A stretch of DNA of 64,000 nucleotides from Streptantibioticus ferralitis (GTDB taxonomy: Bacteria; Actinomycetota; Actinomycetes; Streptomycetales; Streptomycetaceae). Under the pieces are notes generated by a model. The model was not told where the DNA came from and made no database searches. It was given only the letters and a program-made list of their open reading frames with translations. Positions 52,133 through 63,408 of the stretch are shown piece by piece (position 1 is the first letter of the stretch; every line of letters begins with the position of its first letter). The position numbers and the translations under genes are program-made. The stretch covers positions 62,001 through 126,000 of the forward strand of contig NZ_JARHTQ010000008.1 in NCBI RefSeq assembly GCF_029223525.1, read 5' to 3'.

Positions 52133-53335
52133 TCAGTCCTCCAGTGCGGCGAGGCCGGGAAGCGTCTTGCCCTCGAGGTATTCGAGGCTGGCGCCGCCGC
52201 CGGTCGAGATGTGGCCGAAGGCGTTCTCGTCGAAGCCCAGGATGCGGACGGCGGCGGCCGAGTCGCCACCGCCGACGACGGTGAAGCCCTTGCTGTCCAC
52301 CAGCGCCTGCGCGACGGCCTTGGTGCCTCCGGCGAAGTCGGGGTGCTCGAAGACGCCCATCGGACCGTTCCAGAACACGGTCTCGGCATCCGCGATCTTC
52401 GTCGCGAACAGCTCGCGGGTCCTCGGGCCGATGTCCAGGCCCTCCTTGTCGGAGGGGATCTGGTCGGCGTCGACCGTGATGAACTCCGCCGGGGCCTTGG
52501 TCTTCAGGTCCGGGAAGTCGTCCGCGGCCAGCACGTCGACCGGCAGGACCAGTTCGACGCCGTTCTTCTCCGCGCGCTCCAGGTACTCGTTGACGGCGGG
52601 GATCTGGTCTTCCTGCAGCAGGCTCCTGCCCACCTCGTAGCCCTTGGCCTTGAGGAAGGTGTACGCCATGCCGCCGCCGATCAGCAGGCGGTCCGCCTTG
52701 CCCAGCAGTTGGTCGATGACGGCGAGCTTGTCGGAGACCTTGGCGCCGCCGAGCACCACCACGTACGGGCGCCGCACGTCCTCGGTGAGCTTCTTCAGCA
52801 CGTTGAGTTCGGTGGCGATCAGATCACCGGCGGCGTGCGGAAGGCGTGCCGGCAGGTCGTACACGGAGGCGTGCTTGCGGTGCACGGCGCCGAAGCCGTC
52901 GCCGACGTAGAGGTCGGCAAGCGCGGCCAACTTGTCGGCGAACTCGCCGCGTTCGGCGTCGTCCTTGCTGGTCTCGCCCGGGTTGAACCGGAGGTTCTCC
53001 AGCAGCGTGACCTCGCCGTCGGCCAGGGCGGCGACGGTGGCCTTCGCGCTGTCACCCACGGTGTCGGTCGCGAACGCGACCTGCTTGCCGAGGAGTTCAC
53101 CGAGCCGCTTGGCGACCGGTGCGAGCGAGTACTGCGGGTCCGGCGCGCCCTTGGGGCGGCCGAGGTGGGAGGCGACGATCACCTTCGCGCCGCGCTCGGC
53201 GAGCTTGGTGATGGTCGGTACGGCGGCCCGGATCCGGCCGTCGTCGGTGATCACGTCACCGTCCAGCGGGACGTTGAGATCGGCGCGGACGAACACCCGC
53301 CGCCCTGCGACCTCAAGGTCGTCGATCGTCTTCAT
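52133..53335 (-). CDS. pgk: Phosphoglycerate kinase
   Basis: A 400-residue two-domain kinase making ATP from 1,3-bisphosphoglycerate. N-domain: [24 protein letters not shown] and [12 protein letters not shown]-domain: [19 protein letters not shown], the nucleotide loop [17 protein letters not shown] and [14 protein letters not shown] follows AGGAGT. The hairpin between gap and pgk suggests partial uncoupling from gap. Confidence 0.97.
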   Translation of the reverse strand: MKTIDDLEVAGRRVFVRADLNVPLDGDVITDDGRIRAAVPTITKLAERGAKVIVASHLGRPKGAPDPQYSLAPVAKRLGELLGKQVAFATDTVGDSAKATVAALADGEVTLLENLRFNPGETSKDDAERGEFADKLAALADLYVGDGFGAVHRKHASVYDLPARLPHAAGDLIATELNVLKKLTEDVRRPYVVVLGGAKVSDKLAVIDQLLGKADRLLIGGGMAYTFLKAKGYEVGRSLLQEDQIPAVNEYLERAEKNGVELVLPVDVLAADDFPDLKTKAPAEFITVDADQIPSDKEGLDIGPRTRELFATKIADAETVFWNGPMGVFEHPDFAGGTKAVAQALVDSKGFTVVGGGDSAAAVRILGFDENAFGHISTGGGASLEYLEGKTLPGLAALED

Positions 53336-53358
53336 GGTGAAGGACTCCTAGGTCGTGG

Positions 53359-53398
53359 GACGGGGCCCGTACGACATACGCGTCGTTCGGGCCCCGTC
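53359..53398 (-). terminator. Long hairpin between gap and pgk
   Basis: GACGGGGCCCG and CGGGCCCCGTC form an 11-bp stem; after one T/T mismatch ACGAC pairs with GTCGT around ATACGC. It is 29 bp after the gap stop and about 23 bp before the pgk start. No T run; probably a partial terminator or mRNA processing site. Confidence 0.7.
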
Positions 53399-53427
53399 TG
53401 TCACATCGCGGTGCGCCTACGTCTGCG

Positions 53428-54914
<1,487 letters not shown>

Positions 54915-55892
54915 CTAGCCGACCATCTCCTCGGTCAGGTTGGACTCCGTGCCGGGGATGCCCAGATCGGCGGCGCGCTTGTCGGCCATCGCGAGCAGCC
55001 GCCGGATGCGGCCGGCCACGGCGTCCTTGGTCAGCGGCGGGTCGGCCAGCGAACCCAGCTCCTCGAGCGACGCCTGCTTGTGGTCCATCCGCAGCCGCCC
55101 GGCCGCCGCCAGGTGCTCGGGCACCTCGTCGCCGAGGATCTCCAGCGCCCGCTGGACACGGGCGCCCGCGGCGACCGCGGCACGGGCGGAGCGGCGCAGG
55201 TTGGCGTCGTCGAAGTTGGCCAGCCGGTTGGCGGTGGCCCGCACCTCGCGGCGCATCCGGCGCTCTTCCCAGGCCAGTACCGACTCATGCGCCCCAAGCC
55301 GGGTCAGCAGCGCGCCGATCGCGTCACCATCGCGTACCACCACGCGGTCCACGCCGCGTACCTCGCGGGCCTTGGAGGGGATGCCGAGCCTGCGGGCCGC
55401 GCCGACCAGAGCGAGCGCCGCCTCCGGCCCCGGGCAGGTCACCTCCAGGGAGGACGAGCGGCCCGGCTCGGTCAGCGAACCGTGCGCCAGGAAGGCGCCG
55501 CGCCAGGCGGCCTCGGCGTCACAGGTGGCCCCGGACACGACCTGCGGCGGCAGCCCGCGGATCGGGCGGCCCCGTCCGTCCACCAGCCCGGTCTGCCGGG
55601 CCAACTGGTCACCCCCGGCGACCACCCGCACCACATAGCGGCTGCCCCTGCGCAGCCCGCCGGGAGCCATCACCACCAGGTCGGAGGGGTGGCCGAAGAT
55701 CTCCAGGATGTCCTTGCGCAGGCGCCGGGCCGCGATACCGGTGTCCAGCTCCGCCTCGATCACGATGCGGCCGCTGACGAGGTGGAGCCCGCCCGCGAAC
55801 CGCAGGATCGACGACACCTCCGCCTTGCGGCAGCAGGTACGGGTGACGGGGAGCCGGGAGATCTCGTCCTTCACCGCTGCCGTCATCGCCAT
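54915..55892 (-). CDS. whiA: Sporulation regulator WhiA
   Basis: A 325-residue WhiA: an N-terminal LAGLIDADG-homing-endonuclease-like domain without the nuclease acids ([14 protein letters not shown] region) and a C-terminal helix-turn-helix ([29 protein letters not shown]). In Streptomyces it acts with WhiB to start sporulation septation. The start [25 protein letters not shown] is the family N-terminus. It overlaps the yvcK stop by 10 bp. Last gene of uvrC-rapZ-yvcK-whiA. Confidence 0.97.
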   Translation of the reverse strand: MAMTAAVKDEISRLPVTRTCCRKAEVSSILRFAGGLHLVSGRIVIEAELDTGIAARRLRKDILEIFGHPSDLVVMAPGGLRRGSRYVVRVVAGGDQLARQTGLVDGRGRPIRGLPPQVVSGATCDAEAAWRGAFLAHGSLTEPGRSSSLEVTCPGPEAALALVGAARRLGIPSKAREVRGVDRVVVRDGDAIGALLTRLGAHESVLAWEERRMRREVRATANRLANFDDANLRRSARAAVAAGARVQRALEILGDEVPEHLAAAGRLRMDHKQASLEELGSLADPPLTKDAVAGRIRRLLAMADKRAADLGIPGTESNLTEEMVG

Positions 55893-56896
55893 GGGCCGAT
55901 CCTTCCATGCATCCGAAAAATCCGGTCATACGCGGCGGCCAGCTGCTCGGGGTCGTGTCGCGGCCCGTCAGGGGCGGCGACCGCGGCCAGCTCGACCGTG
56001 CCGCCCAAGCGCGCGGCGGCCTGGTCGAGGCTCTCGCGGTCGGGTACGGCGGCCTCGTCGGCCAGCACCACGTCGATGGTGAGTTTAGGGGCGTGTCGGG
56101 CCAAAACCTCCAAGTGACGCTGCGGAGAAAAGCCTTCGGTTTCTCCGGGCTGCGGTGCGAGGTTGAGGGTGAGCACCCGGCGGGCGCGGGTCTGCATCAG
56201 CGCCTCGGCCAGCTCCGGCACCAGAAGGTGCGGTATGACCGAGGAGAACCACGAGCCCGGGCCGAGCACCACCCAGTCCGCGTCCAGCACGGCCTGTACG
56301 GCCTCCGGAACCGCCGGGGGGTCCGTCGGGACCACCTGTACCTCCTGCACCTCGCCCGGGGTGAGTGCGACCGTCGCCTGGCCGCGCACCGTGCTGGTGA
56401 CATCGGGGTGCGCCGGGTCATGTCCGCGGACGGTCGCCTGAAGCTCCAGCGGCACTGCGGACATCGGCAGCACCCGGCCGTGCGCGCCCAGCAGCCGACC
56501 CACCCACTCCAGGGCGGCCACCGGATCGCCCAGCTGCTCCCACAGGGCGACGATCAGCAGATTGCCGACCGCGTGCCCGTGCATCTCACCCTTACTGGTG
56601 AACCGGTGCTGGATGACCTGTGACCAGGTACGCCCCCACTCGTCGTCCCCGCACAGTGCCGCGAGCGCCTTGCGCAGGTCTCCGGGGGGCAGCACGCCCA
56701 GCTCGTCGCGGAGCCTGCCGCTGGAGCCGCCGTCGTCGGCGACGGTGACCACGGCGGTCAGGTCCTGGGTGATACGGCGCAGCGCGGCGAGCGAGGCGGA
56801 CAGACCGTGGCCGCCGCCGAGCGCCACCACCTTGGGGGTGGCGCCGGAGCGGCGGGTGGTGCGGCGCAGCCGTCTCGCGGTCCTGGATGTGATCAC
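55883..56896 (-). CDS. yvcK: Gluconeogenesis factor YvcK/CofD-like protein
   Basis: A 337-residue CofD-like protein whose relatives bind UDP-sugars and affect cell-wall and carbon balance. It shows [68 protein letters not shown] and the [20 protein letters not shown] loop. GTG 56896 overlaps the rapZ stop (GTGA); an upstream extension would lie in rapZ and is rejected. Conserved neighbour of rapZ and whiA in Gram-positives. Confidence 0.95.
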   Translation of the reverse strand: MITSRTARRLRRTTRRSGATPKVVALGGGHGLSASLAALRRITQDLTAVVTVADDGGSSGRLRDELGVLPPGDLRKALAALCGDDEWGRTWSQVIQHRFTSKGEMHGHAVGNLLIVALWEQLGDPVAALEWVGRLLGAHGRVLPMSAVPLELQATVRGHDPAHPDVTSTVRGQATVALTPGEVQEVQVVPTDPPAVPEAVQAVLDADWVVLGPGSWFSSVIPHLLVPELAEALMQTRARRVLTLNLAPQPGETEGFSPQRHLEVLARHAPKLTIDVVLADEAAVPDRESLDQAAARLGGTVELAAVAAPDGPRHDPEQLAAAYDRIFRMHGRIGPWR

Positions 56897-57834
56897 TCGC
56901 GCCCCATGTCGCGATGGACCACGACGGTCTCCACGCCGTCCGAGGACAGCCGTCGGGCAAGGCGCTCCGACATGGCGACGCTGCGGTGCTTGCCCCCGGT
57001 GCAACCCACCGCGATGGTCACATAGCGCTTGCCCTCGCGCCGGTATCCGGCGGCGATGATGTGCAGCAGCTCCGCGTAGCGGTCCAGGAACTCCTTGGCA
57101 CCCGGCTGGTTGAAGACGTACGTGGCCACCTCGTCGTTGAGACCGGTGAACGGACGCAGCTCGGGAACCCAGTGCGGGTTGGGCAGGAAGCGGCAGTCCA
57201 CCACAAGGTCGGCGTCGACCGGCAGCCCGTACTTGAAGCCGAACGACATCACGGTGGCCCGCAGCTCCGGCTCCTCCTCACCGGCGAACTGGGCGTCCAT
57301 CTTGGCACGCAGTTCGTGCACGTTGAGGCTGGAGGTGTCGATGACCAGATCGGCCTCGCCGCGCAGCTCGCGCAGCAGGTCACGCTCCTGGGCGATGCCG
57401 TCGACGATCCGGCCGTCGCCCTGCAGCGGATGCGGGCGGCGGACCGACTCGAAACGGCGCACCAGTGCTTCGTCGGACGCCTCGAGGAACAGCACCCGGC
57501 GCTTGACGCTCTTGGTGTCCAGGTCGGCGAGCGACTCGCGCAGATTGTCGAAGAAGCGACGGCCACGCACGTCCACGACCACCGCGATCCGGGCCACGTT
57601 GCCCTGGGACCGGGCGCCCAGGTCGACCATGGTGGGGATCAGCGCGGGCGGCAGGTTGTCGACGACGAACCAGCCGAGGTCCTCCAGGCACTTGGCCGCG
57701 GTGCTGCGGCCCGCTCCGGACATGCCCGAGATGATCACCAGTTCGGGGATGGCCTCGGCAGCTTCGCCCGCTCCGCCCGTCGTCACCTGTGCTCCGTACG
57801 TGTCGTGGTCATCGGTGTGATTTACCTGGTTCAT
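56893..57834 (-). CDS. rapZ: Nucleotide-binding protein RapZ (YvcJ)
   Basis: A 313-residue RapZ-family P-loop protein. Residues 37-44, GMSGAGRS, are the P-loop with Arg in place of the usual Lys, as I recall for actinobacterial members. [37 protein letters not shown] and the C-terminal [22 protein letters not shown] are family signatures. In E. coli RapZ guides an sRNA to RNase E; the role in Streptomyces is not settled. ATG overlaps the uvrC stop (ATGA). A poorly conserved N-terminal 25 residues precede the fold. Confidence 0.94.
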   Translation of the reverse strand: MNQVNHTDDHDTYGAQVTTGGAGEAAEAIPELVIISGMSGAGRSTAAKCLEDLGWFVVDNLPPALIPTMVDLGARSQGNVARIAVVVDVRGRRFFDNLRESLADLDTKSVKRRVLFLEASDEALVRRFESVRRPHPLQGDGRIVDGIAQERDLLRELRGEADLVIDTSSLNVHELRAKMDAQFAGEEEPELRATVMSFGFKYGLPVDADLVVDCRFLPNPHWVPELRPFTGLNDEVATYVFNQPGAKEFLDRYAELLHIIAAGYRREGKRYVTIAVGCTGGKHRSVAMSERLARRLSSDGVETVVVHRDMGRE

Positions 57835-59900
57835 CTTTCCTGCCCCCGTTCCTCCCCCAGCTCCGCCGGGGGGACCCGCTGGGCGGTCCCCTGTCCGGCC
57901 GCCACCTCGTCTTCCATGATCTCTCCTGTGGCGGTGTTGACAGCGGGAACAGCGGGTGAAGCCTGGGCGAGCGTCGCGGCCACAGCTTCCGCCGTCTTGC
58001 GGCCTATGCCCGGTACCTCGCAGATCTGGTCAATGGTCGCCGAGCGCAGCCGTTTCAGCGAGCCGAAGTGTTTCAGCAGCGCCTGCTTGCGGCTCTCCCC
58101 GAGTCCGGCGACGGCGTCGAGGGCACCGGTCTTCATCGCCTTGCCGCGCTTGCTGCGCTGGTACCTGATGGCGAAACGGTGCGCCTCGTCACGTGCCCGC
58201 TGGAGCAGATACAGGCCCTCGCTGGTGCGCGGCAGGATCACCGGATCGTCCTCGCCCGGCAGCCAGACCTCCTCCAGGCGCTTGGCAAGGCCGCAGACCG
58301 CGACATCCTCGATGCCGAGCTCGTCCAGGGCCCGCTTCGCCGCCGCGACCTGCGGCTGGCCGCCGTCCACCACGAGCAGCTGCGGCGGGTAGGCGAACTT
58401 GCGGGGCCGACCCGTGTCGGGGTCGATCGGGCCGCCGACCGGTTCGTCCGAACCGTCGTGGGCATCCGCGGCGTCCTGCTCCTGCCACTCCCCCGCCTTC
58501 TGCATCTCCCGCAGATAGCGGCGGAAGCGCCGGGAGACCACCTCGTGCATGGACCGTACGTCGTCCTGCCCCTGGAACGTCTTGATCTGGAAGCGGCGGT
58601 ACTCACTCTTACGAGCGAGCCCGTCCTCGAAGACGACCATGGACGCCACGACGTCGTCGCCGTGCAGATGCGAGATGTCGAAGCACTCGATGCGCAGCGG
58701 CGCCGAGTCGAGGTCCAGCGCCTCGGCGATCTCCTCCAGGGCGCGCGAACGGGTGGTCAGGTCGGAGGCGCGCTTGGTCTTGTGCAGCGCGAGCGCCTGC
58801 TGGGCGTTGCGCTGGACCGTGGCCATCAGGTCCTTCTTGTCGCCGCGTTGCGGTATGCGCAGGCTGACGTGGGATCCCCGGCGTTCGGTGAGCCACTGCG
58901 AGACCGGCTCGACGGGCTCTGGCAGCGCCGGGACCAGCACCTCCTTGGGCACCGCGTCGCCGCTCTCCTCACCGTAGAGCTGCTGGAGCGCGTGCTCGAC
59001 GAGCCCCGCGGTGTCGACCGCCTCGACCTTGTCGGTGATCCAGCCGCGCTGGCCGCGTACCCGTCCGCCGCGTACGTGGAAGATCTGGACGGCGGCTTCG
59101 AGCTCGTCCTCGGCGACCGCGATCACATCGGCGTCGGTGGCGTCGGCGAGGACGACCGCGTTCTTCTCCATCGCTCGCTTGAGCGCCTCGATGTCATCGC
59201 GCAGCCGGGCCGCCTTCTCGTACTCCATCTCGGCCGCCGCGTCCTGCATCCGCCGCTCCAGGCGACGCAGATAGGCACCGGTGCGCCCGGCCATGAAGTC
59301 GCAGAACTCCTCGGCCAGTTCACGGTGCTCCTCGGCGCTGACCCGGCCGACACAGGGCGCGGAGCACTTGCCGATGTAGCCGAGCAGACAGGGGCGGCCG
59401 ATCTGCTGCGAGCGCTTGAACACCCCAGCGGAGCAGGTGCGTACGGGGAAGACCCGCAGCAGCAGGTCGACGGTCTCCCGGATCGCCCAGGCATGCGCGT
59501 ACGGACCGAAATAGCGCACGCCCTTGCGTTTGGGACCGCGCATCACCTGAACACGCGGGAATTCCTCGCCCATCGTGACGGCGAGCGACGGATAGCTCTT
59601 GTCGTCGCGGTACTTGACGTTGAACCGCGGATCGAACTCCTTGATCCACGAGTACTCCAGCTGCAGGGCCTCGACCTCGGTGGTGACCACGGTCCACTCC
59701 ACGGAGGCGGCCGTGGTCACCATGGTCCGCGTGCGCGGGTGCAGGCCCGCGAGGTCCTGGAAGTACGAGGAAAGCCGCTGCCGCAGGCTCTTGGCCTTCC
59801 CGACGTAGATCACGCGGCCGTGCTCGTCCCGGAACTTGTACACCCCGGGGGAATCGGGGATCTGCCCCGGCTTCGGGCGGTAGCTGGAGGGGTCGGCCAT
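57831..59900 (-). CDS. uvrC: Excinuclease ABC subunit C
   Basis: A 689-residue UvrC, the nuclease that makes both incisions in nucleotide excision repair. Order: GIY-YIG domain (about 15-95; [26 protein letters not shown]), Cys-rich part ([32 protein letters not shown]), UVR helix (about 200-240), RNase H-like domain ([38 protein letters not shown]) and C-terminal helix-hairpin-helix. A tail of about 40 residues follows. ATG 59900. First of uvrC-rapZ-yvcK-whiA. Confidence 0.97.
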   Translation of the reverse strand: MADPSSYRPKPGQIPDSPGVYKFRDEHGRVIYVGKAKSLRQRLSSYFQDLAGLHPRTRTMVTTAASVEWTVVTTEVEALQLEYSWIKEFDPRFNVKYRDDKSYPSLAVTMGEEFPRVQVMRGPKRKGVRYFGPYAHAWAIRETVDLLLRVFPVRTCSAGVFKRSQQIGRPCLLGYIGKCSAPCVGRVSAEEHRELAEEFCDFMAGRTGAYLRRLERRMQDAAAEMEYEKAARLRDDIEALKRAMEKNAVVLADATDADVIAVAEDELEAAVQIFHVRGGRVRGQRGWITDKVEAVDTAGLVEHALQQLYGEESGDAVPKEVLVPALPEPVEPVSQWLTERRGSHVSLRIPQRGDKKDLMATVQRNAQQALALHKTKRASDLTTRSRALEEIAEALDLDSAPLRIECFDISHLHGDDVVASMVVFEDGLARKSEYRRFQIKTFQGQDDVRSMHEVVSRRFRRYLREMQKAGEWQEQDAADAHDGSDEPVGGPIDPDTGRPRKFAYPPQLLVVDGGQPQVAAAKRALDELGIEDVAVCGLAKRLEEVWLPGEDDPVILPRTSEGLYLLQRARDEAHRFAIRYQRSKRGKAMKTGALDAVAGLGESRKQALLKHFGSLKRLRSATIDQICEVPGIGRKTAEAVAATLAQASPAVPAVNTATGEIMEDEVAAGQGTAQRVPPAELGEERGQER

Positions 59901-59932
59901 GAGATCAACCCTACTGGCGACCGCCGACAATC

Positions 59933-59970
59933 CCGGCCCCGGCGGCGCGTGGGGGCGCCGCCGGGGCCGG
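59933..59970 (-). terminator. Strong GC hairpin between the protease operon and uvrC
   Basis: CCGGCCCCGGCGGCGC and GCGCCGCCGGGGCCGG form a perfect 16-bp stem with a GTGGGG loop, 20 bp after the stop of the membrane-protein gene and 32 bp before the uvrC start. No T run. Confidence 0.75.
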
Positions 59971-59990
59971 GGTGCGGGGGTCGTACGTCG

Positions 59991-60812
59991 TCAGGCGGCG
60001 CGAGACCGGTGCCACCGGCGGACGCCCAGGGCGCCGGCCCCGGCGAGCAGCACACCCGCGACGGCGGCCATACCGGCCGTCGCCGCCGACGAGCCGGTGG
60101 AAGCCGCCCGTTCACGGACTGCCTCACGGCCCGCCGCCGTTGGCGCGGCCTGCCCGCCGTAGCCACCTGCCTTGCCCGCGCGGTCATACGCGGAACCGGG
60201 CAGCTTGTCGCCGTACTCGCGGTGCACCAGCTTCTGGTAGTCGGCAAGGGTGACGCCGTGGTTGCCCACGGCGCGCCGTGCCTCGGTGTCGAGCGGCCGG
60301 ACCCGGCCGGAGCGCAGCACATACCACGCGTCGATCTGCGGCTCGCGGAACACGGTCCCGTCGCCGTGCGCCATGGCAACGTGATCGGTCTCGTCACCGC
60401 CGGTGGCGATGTTCACGACCTGCCAGCCGGACGCGGTGTGCACCGTCCAGAGGGAGGCGACCTGGCCGTCCGCGGAGACCGCCTTGCTGGCGAGGAAGTC
60501 CGGGTCGGCCACCGGGGCGCCCTTGCGTCCGGCGACGAATCCAGGATCGAGGGTGAACACGGTGACCGTCGGTCCCGTCAGGTGCGGCTCGGCGGCCGCC
60601 GGGTGCTTGCCGTCGCGGTTGAAGAAACGCGAGAGGGTGGCCAGCGTGGCCGGGGCGGACGCCGCCGCGCGCGCCTGGGCGGTCTGGGCGGCGGTGAACG
60701 GGGTCGGGACGGACGGGGAGTCGGCATGCGCACCGGAGGCGGCGCCGAGGGTGAGCGCGGTGGCCGCCAGCAGGCCCGCGGCGGACGCACGGATCGGGAT
60801 CATGTCGGTCAC
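59991..60812 (-). CDS. Secreted, C-terminally membrane-anchored protein, partner of the protease
   Basis: 273 residues from a GTG that overlaps the protease stop (GTGA). An N-terminal signal peptide (IRASAAGLLAATALTLGAAS, cut near AHA) is followed by an extracellular part with VTVFTLDPGFVAGRKGAPVADPDF and ASLWTVHTASGWQVVNIATGGDE. The end has a single helix (ATAGMAAVAGVLLAGAGALGV) and a basic stop RRWHRSRAA. No LPxTG. I recognise no family. Coupled translation suggests it holds, activates or inhibits the protease at the cell surface. Confidence 0.7.
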   Translation of the reverse strand: MTDMIPIRASAAGLLAATALTLGAASGAHADSPSVPTPFTAAQTAQARAAASAPATLATLSRFFNRDGKHPAAAEPHLTGPTVTVFTLDPGFVAGRKGAPVADPDFLASKAVSADGQVASLWTVHTASGWQVVNIATGGDETDHVAMAHGDGTVFREPQIDAWYVLRSGRVRPLDTEARRAVGNHGVTLADYQKLVHREYGDKLPGSAYDRAGKAGGYGGQAAPTAAGREAVRERAASTGSSAATAGMAAVAGVLLAGAGALGVRRWHRSRAA

Positions 60813-61414
60813 GCTCCGATCCGGTAGAGCGAGTGGGTCCACGTGAACGAGTCATTGCTCACGTAGTAGTGGTAATCCGCCCAGTTGTAGCGGTCGTTGG
60901 ACGGCCAGGGGTCGCCCCAGTACACCCAGTTGTTCGAGGGGTCGTAGCCGTACAGCACGTGCATGTGGCCGCCACCGGAACTCCACTCGATACGGGTCTC
61001 GATGGGGCGGCCGGCGTTGATTTCGCTCTGCACGGTGCTGTAGCCCAGATAGCCGCTCACATACGAACCGGAGTTGATGCCCATCCAGTTCAGGGCGTTC
61101 TGCACGTCGTCCAGCGCCGCCTGCCAGTTGCCGCACTGGGAGCCCTGCGGCTCGTTGAAGGCGGCGTCGCAGAACTGGTTCTGGGTGTAGTCGCGACCGA
61201 ACCACGTGGCGATGGTGTTGCCGCTCGCGGCCCAGCACCAGTTGGACCGCTGCTGCGCCTGCATGGTGATGTCGAGCTGCTTCGAACCGTTGTCCGCACT
61301 GGCGCCAGGGGCCGTGGCGACGCCTGCGGTCAGCGCGGCGACAAGCGCCAGGGCCGCGGCCGCGAGGCGTCTGCGGCCTCGACCGCGCAGCCGGAGGTGG
61401 GGGGTTTTGAACAT
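60809..61414 (-). CDS. Secreted papain-like cysteine protease (C39/C70-like)
   Basis: 201 residues with a signal peptide (arginine-rich start, hydrophobic core, cut near ASA-D). The mature domain of about 160 residues has nucleophile Cys60 in QQRSNWCWAASGNTIATWF, His150 in GGGHMHVLYGYDPS and Asp168 in YWGDPW, with Gln54/55 for the oxyanion hole. This is the papain-like layout of AvrRpt2-type and bacteriocin-peptidase-like enzymes. Two other Cys (FCDAAF, QCGNW) may pair. Coupled to a membrane-anchored partner; substrate unknown. Confidence 0.85.
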   Translation of the reverse strand: MFKTPHLRLRGRGRRRLAAAALALVAALTAGVATAPGASADNGSKQLDITMQAQQRSNWCWAASGNTIATWFGRDYTQNQFCDAAFNEPQGSQCGNWQAALDDVQNALNWMGINSGSYVSGYLGYSTVQSEINAGRPIETRIEWSSGGGHMHVLYGYDPSNNWVYWGDPWPSNDRYNWADYHYYVSNDSFTWTHSLYRIGA

Positions 61415-61684
61415 GGCGTTCCTCGCTGTCAGGGCTGATGGAGGAGCGCGTCCGGACGCTGCGACAGAGCATCAGGCAGTTGTCGGGGTCAGGTCAACGA
61501 GGTTATCCACAGGGGTGGCTGGGATGTGAACGCGAGCCGTACTTTGTGAACACCACCACCGATACCAGCAGTTACCCGCGACGCGGGATGTCGTCCTCAT
61601 GCGTCCGGGAGTAAACGTTCACATCGCGCCAGTGCGGCCAATTGGCTGTCGGCGCAACGGAATTGACAGACGCGGGAAGGAACC

Positions 61685-62677
61685 ATGGCAGCACAGGAAG
61701 GCTTACAACAAGAGAATCCAAAGGGCAATGCGGAGCGGCTGGGATCACGCCGGCCCACACGTCACACCAGCCGTCTGGAGGCCGAGTTGGCCGAGGCGCT
61801 GCGCACCGGGCCGTTCCCCGTCGCGCTGCGGGCCGCGCTCGCCGCCCGGGGGCTGGCCCTCAACCGAGTCCAACACCGGCTCGCGCAGCGCGGCGTACGG
61901 GTCGGGGTGACCAGCCTCAGCTACTGGCAGCGGGGCGTCCGGCGGCCGGACCGCCCCGAGTCGCTGCGCGCCGTCACAGCGCTGGAGGAGGTACTGGAGC
62001 TGCCCGCACACGCTTTGACCCGGCTGCTGGGACCGCGCACTGCCGAGCAGCCGGTCGCCCGCCCGTATCGCACCGTGCTGGAGTCCGCCTCGGCGCTCGA
62101 AGGCCTGCTGGCGGGCCTGGAGGCCCCGGCGGACGGCGGGCTGCACACCGTCGTCCACTACGAGCAGGTGCGCATCGGCGCCCATCGCGAGCTGCTGAAC
62201 CGCGATTCGCACCATGTGGTGCGCGCCCACCGCGACGGTGTCGACCGCTACCTCGCCATCCACCAGGGCGACCCGGACTGCGACGTGGAGCGAATACGGG
62301 TCGCGGCAGTCGAGAACTGCCGCGTGGGACGGGTGCGGCGGCACGCCGACTCGGGGGTGATCGTCGCCGAGCTGCTCTTCGACGGCCGTCTGCGGTCCGG
62401 GGACACCGCGGTACTCGGGTACCGCTTCGAGGACGGCACGGGGTCGCTCTCGGACGAGTACGTTCGGGGGTTCACCTACGGGGGCGGCGGCTATGTGCTG
62501 CAGATCGCCTTCGACCGCGGTGCGCTGCCGGTCCGCTGCCGCCGCTTCACCCGGGCGTCGGCGGGGGCGCCCCGCACGGGGCTCGTTGAGCTGACGCTCA
62601 ACGGCCATGGGACGGCGCATTTGGTTGAGCGGGAGGTGCGGGCGGGGGTGCTTGGCATTACGTGGGACTGGGATTAG
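61685..62677 (+). CDS. Putative XRE-like regulator with beta-rich C-terminal domain
   Basis: 330 residues from ATG 61685 with GGGAAGGA just upstream. The N-terminal 100 residues contain a helix-turn-helix-like stretch (FPVALRAALAARGLALNRVQHRLAQRGVRVGVTSLSYWQRGVRRPDR). The rest is beta-rich with Arg/His (VHYEQVRIGAHRELLNRDSHHVVRAHRDGVDRYL) and ends VLGITWDWD, with no membrane segment. Divergent from the protease operon, 270 bp apart. It may control it; this is inference. Confidence 0.75.
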   Translation: MAAQEGLQQENPKGNAERLGSRRPTRHTSRLEAELAEALRTGPFPVALRAALAARGLALNRVQHRLAQRGVRVGVTSLSYWQRGVRRPDRPESLRAVTALEEVLELPAHALTRLLGPRTAEQPVARPYRTVLESASALEGLLAGLEAPADGGLHTVVHYEQVRIGAHRELLNRDSHHVVRAHRDGVDRYLAIHQGDPDCDVERIRVAAVENCRVGRVRRHADSGVIVAELLFDGRLRSGDTAVLGYRFEDGTGSLSDEYVRGFTYGGGGYVLQIAFDRGALPVRCRRFTRASAGAPRTGLVELTLNGHGTAHLVEREVRAGVLGITWDWD

Positions 62678-62809
62678 CCCTTCCCCCGTTGCCGGGATCG
62701 TGATGGGTGCCGTTGCGCGCTGTGGGTTCGTGGGGCGGGGTCGGGGGCGGAGGGGTGGGGAAACCCCAAGCAAACCACCGCAAGCGAACCCCAAAGGGGG
62801 CCAGCGGAC

Positions 62810-62870
62810 GAAAGAAAAAGGGAGAAGGAAAAAGGGAAAAGGGAAAGAGGAAGAGAAAGGGGAGGGGAAA
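62810..62870 (+). repeat. 61-nt uninterrupted purine tract
   Basis: From 62810 to 62870 the plus strand is only A and G, mainly GAAAGG, GGGAAAA and GGAAGAG blocks, in an otherwise GC-rich chromosome. It lies between the XRE-like gene and the stop of the Rieske gene. No gene is encoded. Such runs can form triplex DNA and slow polymerases. Confidence 0.75.
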
Positions 62871-62878
62871 TTAACACC

Positions 62879-63286
62879 TTACCCCGTGATGATCTTGCCG
62901 CCCTGTATCCGTACCGGCACCTCCGCGAGGGGTGCCCCCGCTGGGCCCTGTTCAACCGCACCGGTCAAGGCGTTAAAGCGGCTGCCATGGCACGGGCAGG
63001 AGATCACCGCGCCCTCGACGTTGTCCACCACGCACCCCGCATGCGTGCAGACCGCGCTGAACCCCTTGTACGTCCCCTTCGACGGCTGAGCGACGACAAC
63101 CTTGTCGTCGCGAAACAGCTTGGCCCCGCCGACCGGAATCTGATCAGCCGCCCCCAGATCGGTCGGCGAGCTCGGCGTCGCCGAAGACGTGCCGCCGCCG
63201 CCGCAAGCCGTAAGGCCAATACCGGCCACTCCGGCTAGGGCTGCTCCCTGGAGCAGGGTGCGGCGGCAGGTGGGCTGTTCAGTCAT
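62879..63286 (-). CDS. Secreted Rieske [2Fe-2S] lipoprotein
   Basis: 135 residues from ATG 63286 (GGAGAG upstream). The start CRRTLLQGAALAGVAGIGLT has a twin-arginine-like RR and a lipobox LTAC (Cys28), so it is probably folded before export and lipid-anchored. Cluster ligands are C80 and H82 (VCTHAGC), C97 and H100 (SCPCHGSRF), with C85-C99 able to form the Rieske disulfide. A stand-alone electron carrier; its partner is not nearby. uvrA is on the same strand upstream. Confidence 0.92.
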   Translation of the reverse strand: MTEQPTCRRTLLQGAALAGVAGIGLTACGGGGTSSATPSSPTDLGAADQIPVGGAKLFRDDKVVVAQPSKGTYKGFSAVCTHAGCVVDNVEGAVISCPCHGSRFNALTGAVEQGPAGAPLAEVPVRIQGGKIITG

Positions 63287-63408
63287 GGTGAAGCTCTCCG
63301 CGCTCGGTACCAGGGCGCGCGCGACAACGCGCGTCCGTACTCGCTGACGGGCGGGACCAGCCACGTCAGCGAGTCGTACCCTACGCCCCGCTCGGATGAG
63401 CTACCGGA

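Noticed and set aside
58068-60827. Long plus-strand reading (919 codons) across uvrC and the protease partner gene
   Set aside because: It spans two unrelated genes and their terminator on the other strand; this is a GC-bias shadow with no motif.
61642-62589. Plus-strand reading in a second frame over the XRE-like gene
   Set aside because: Arg/Pro/Ala-rich shadow of the real frame that starts at 61685 with a ribosome site.
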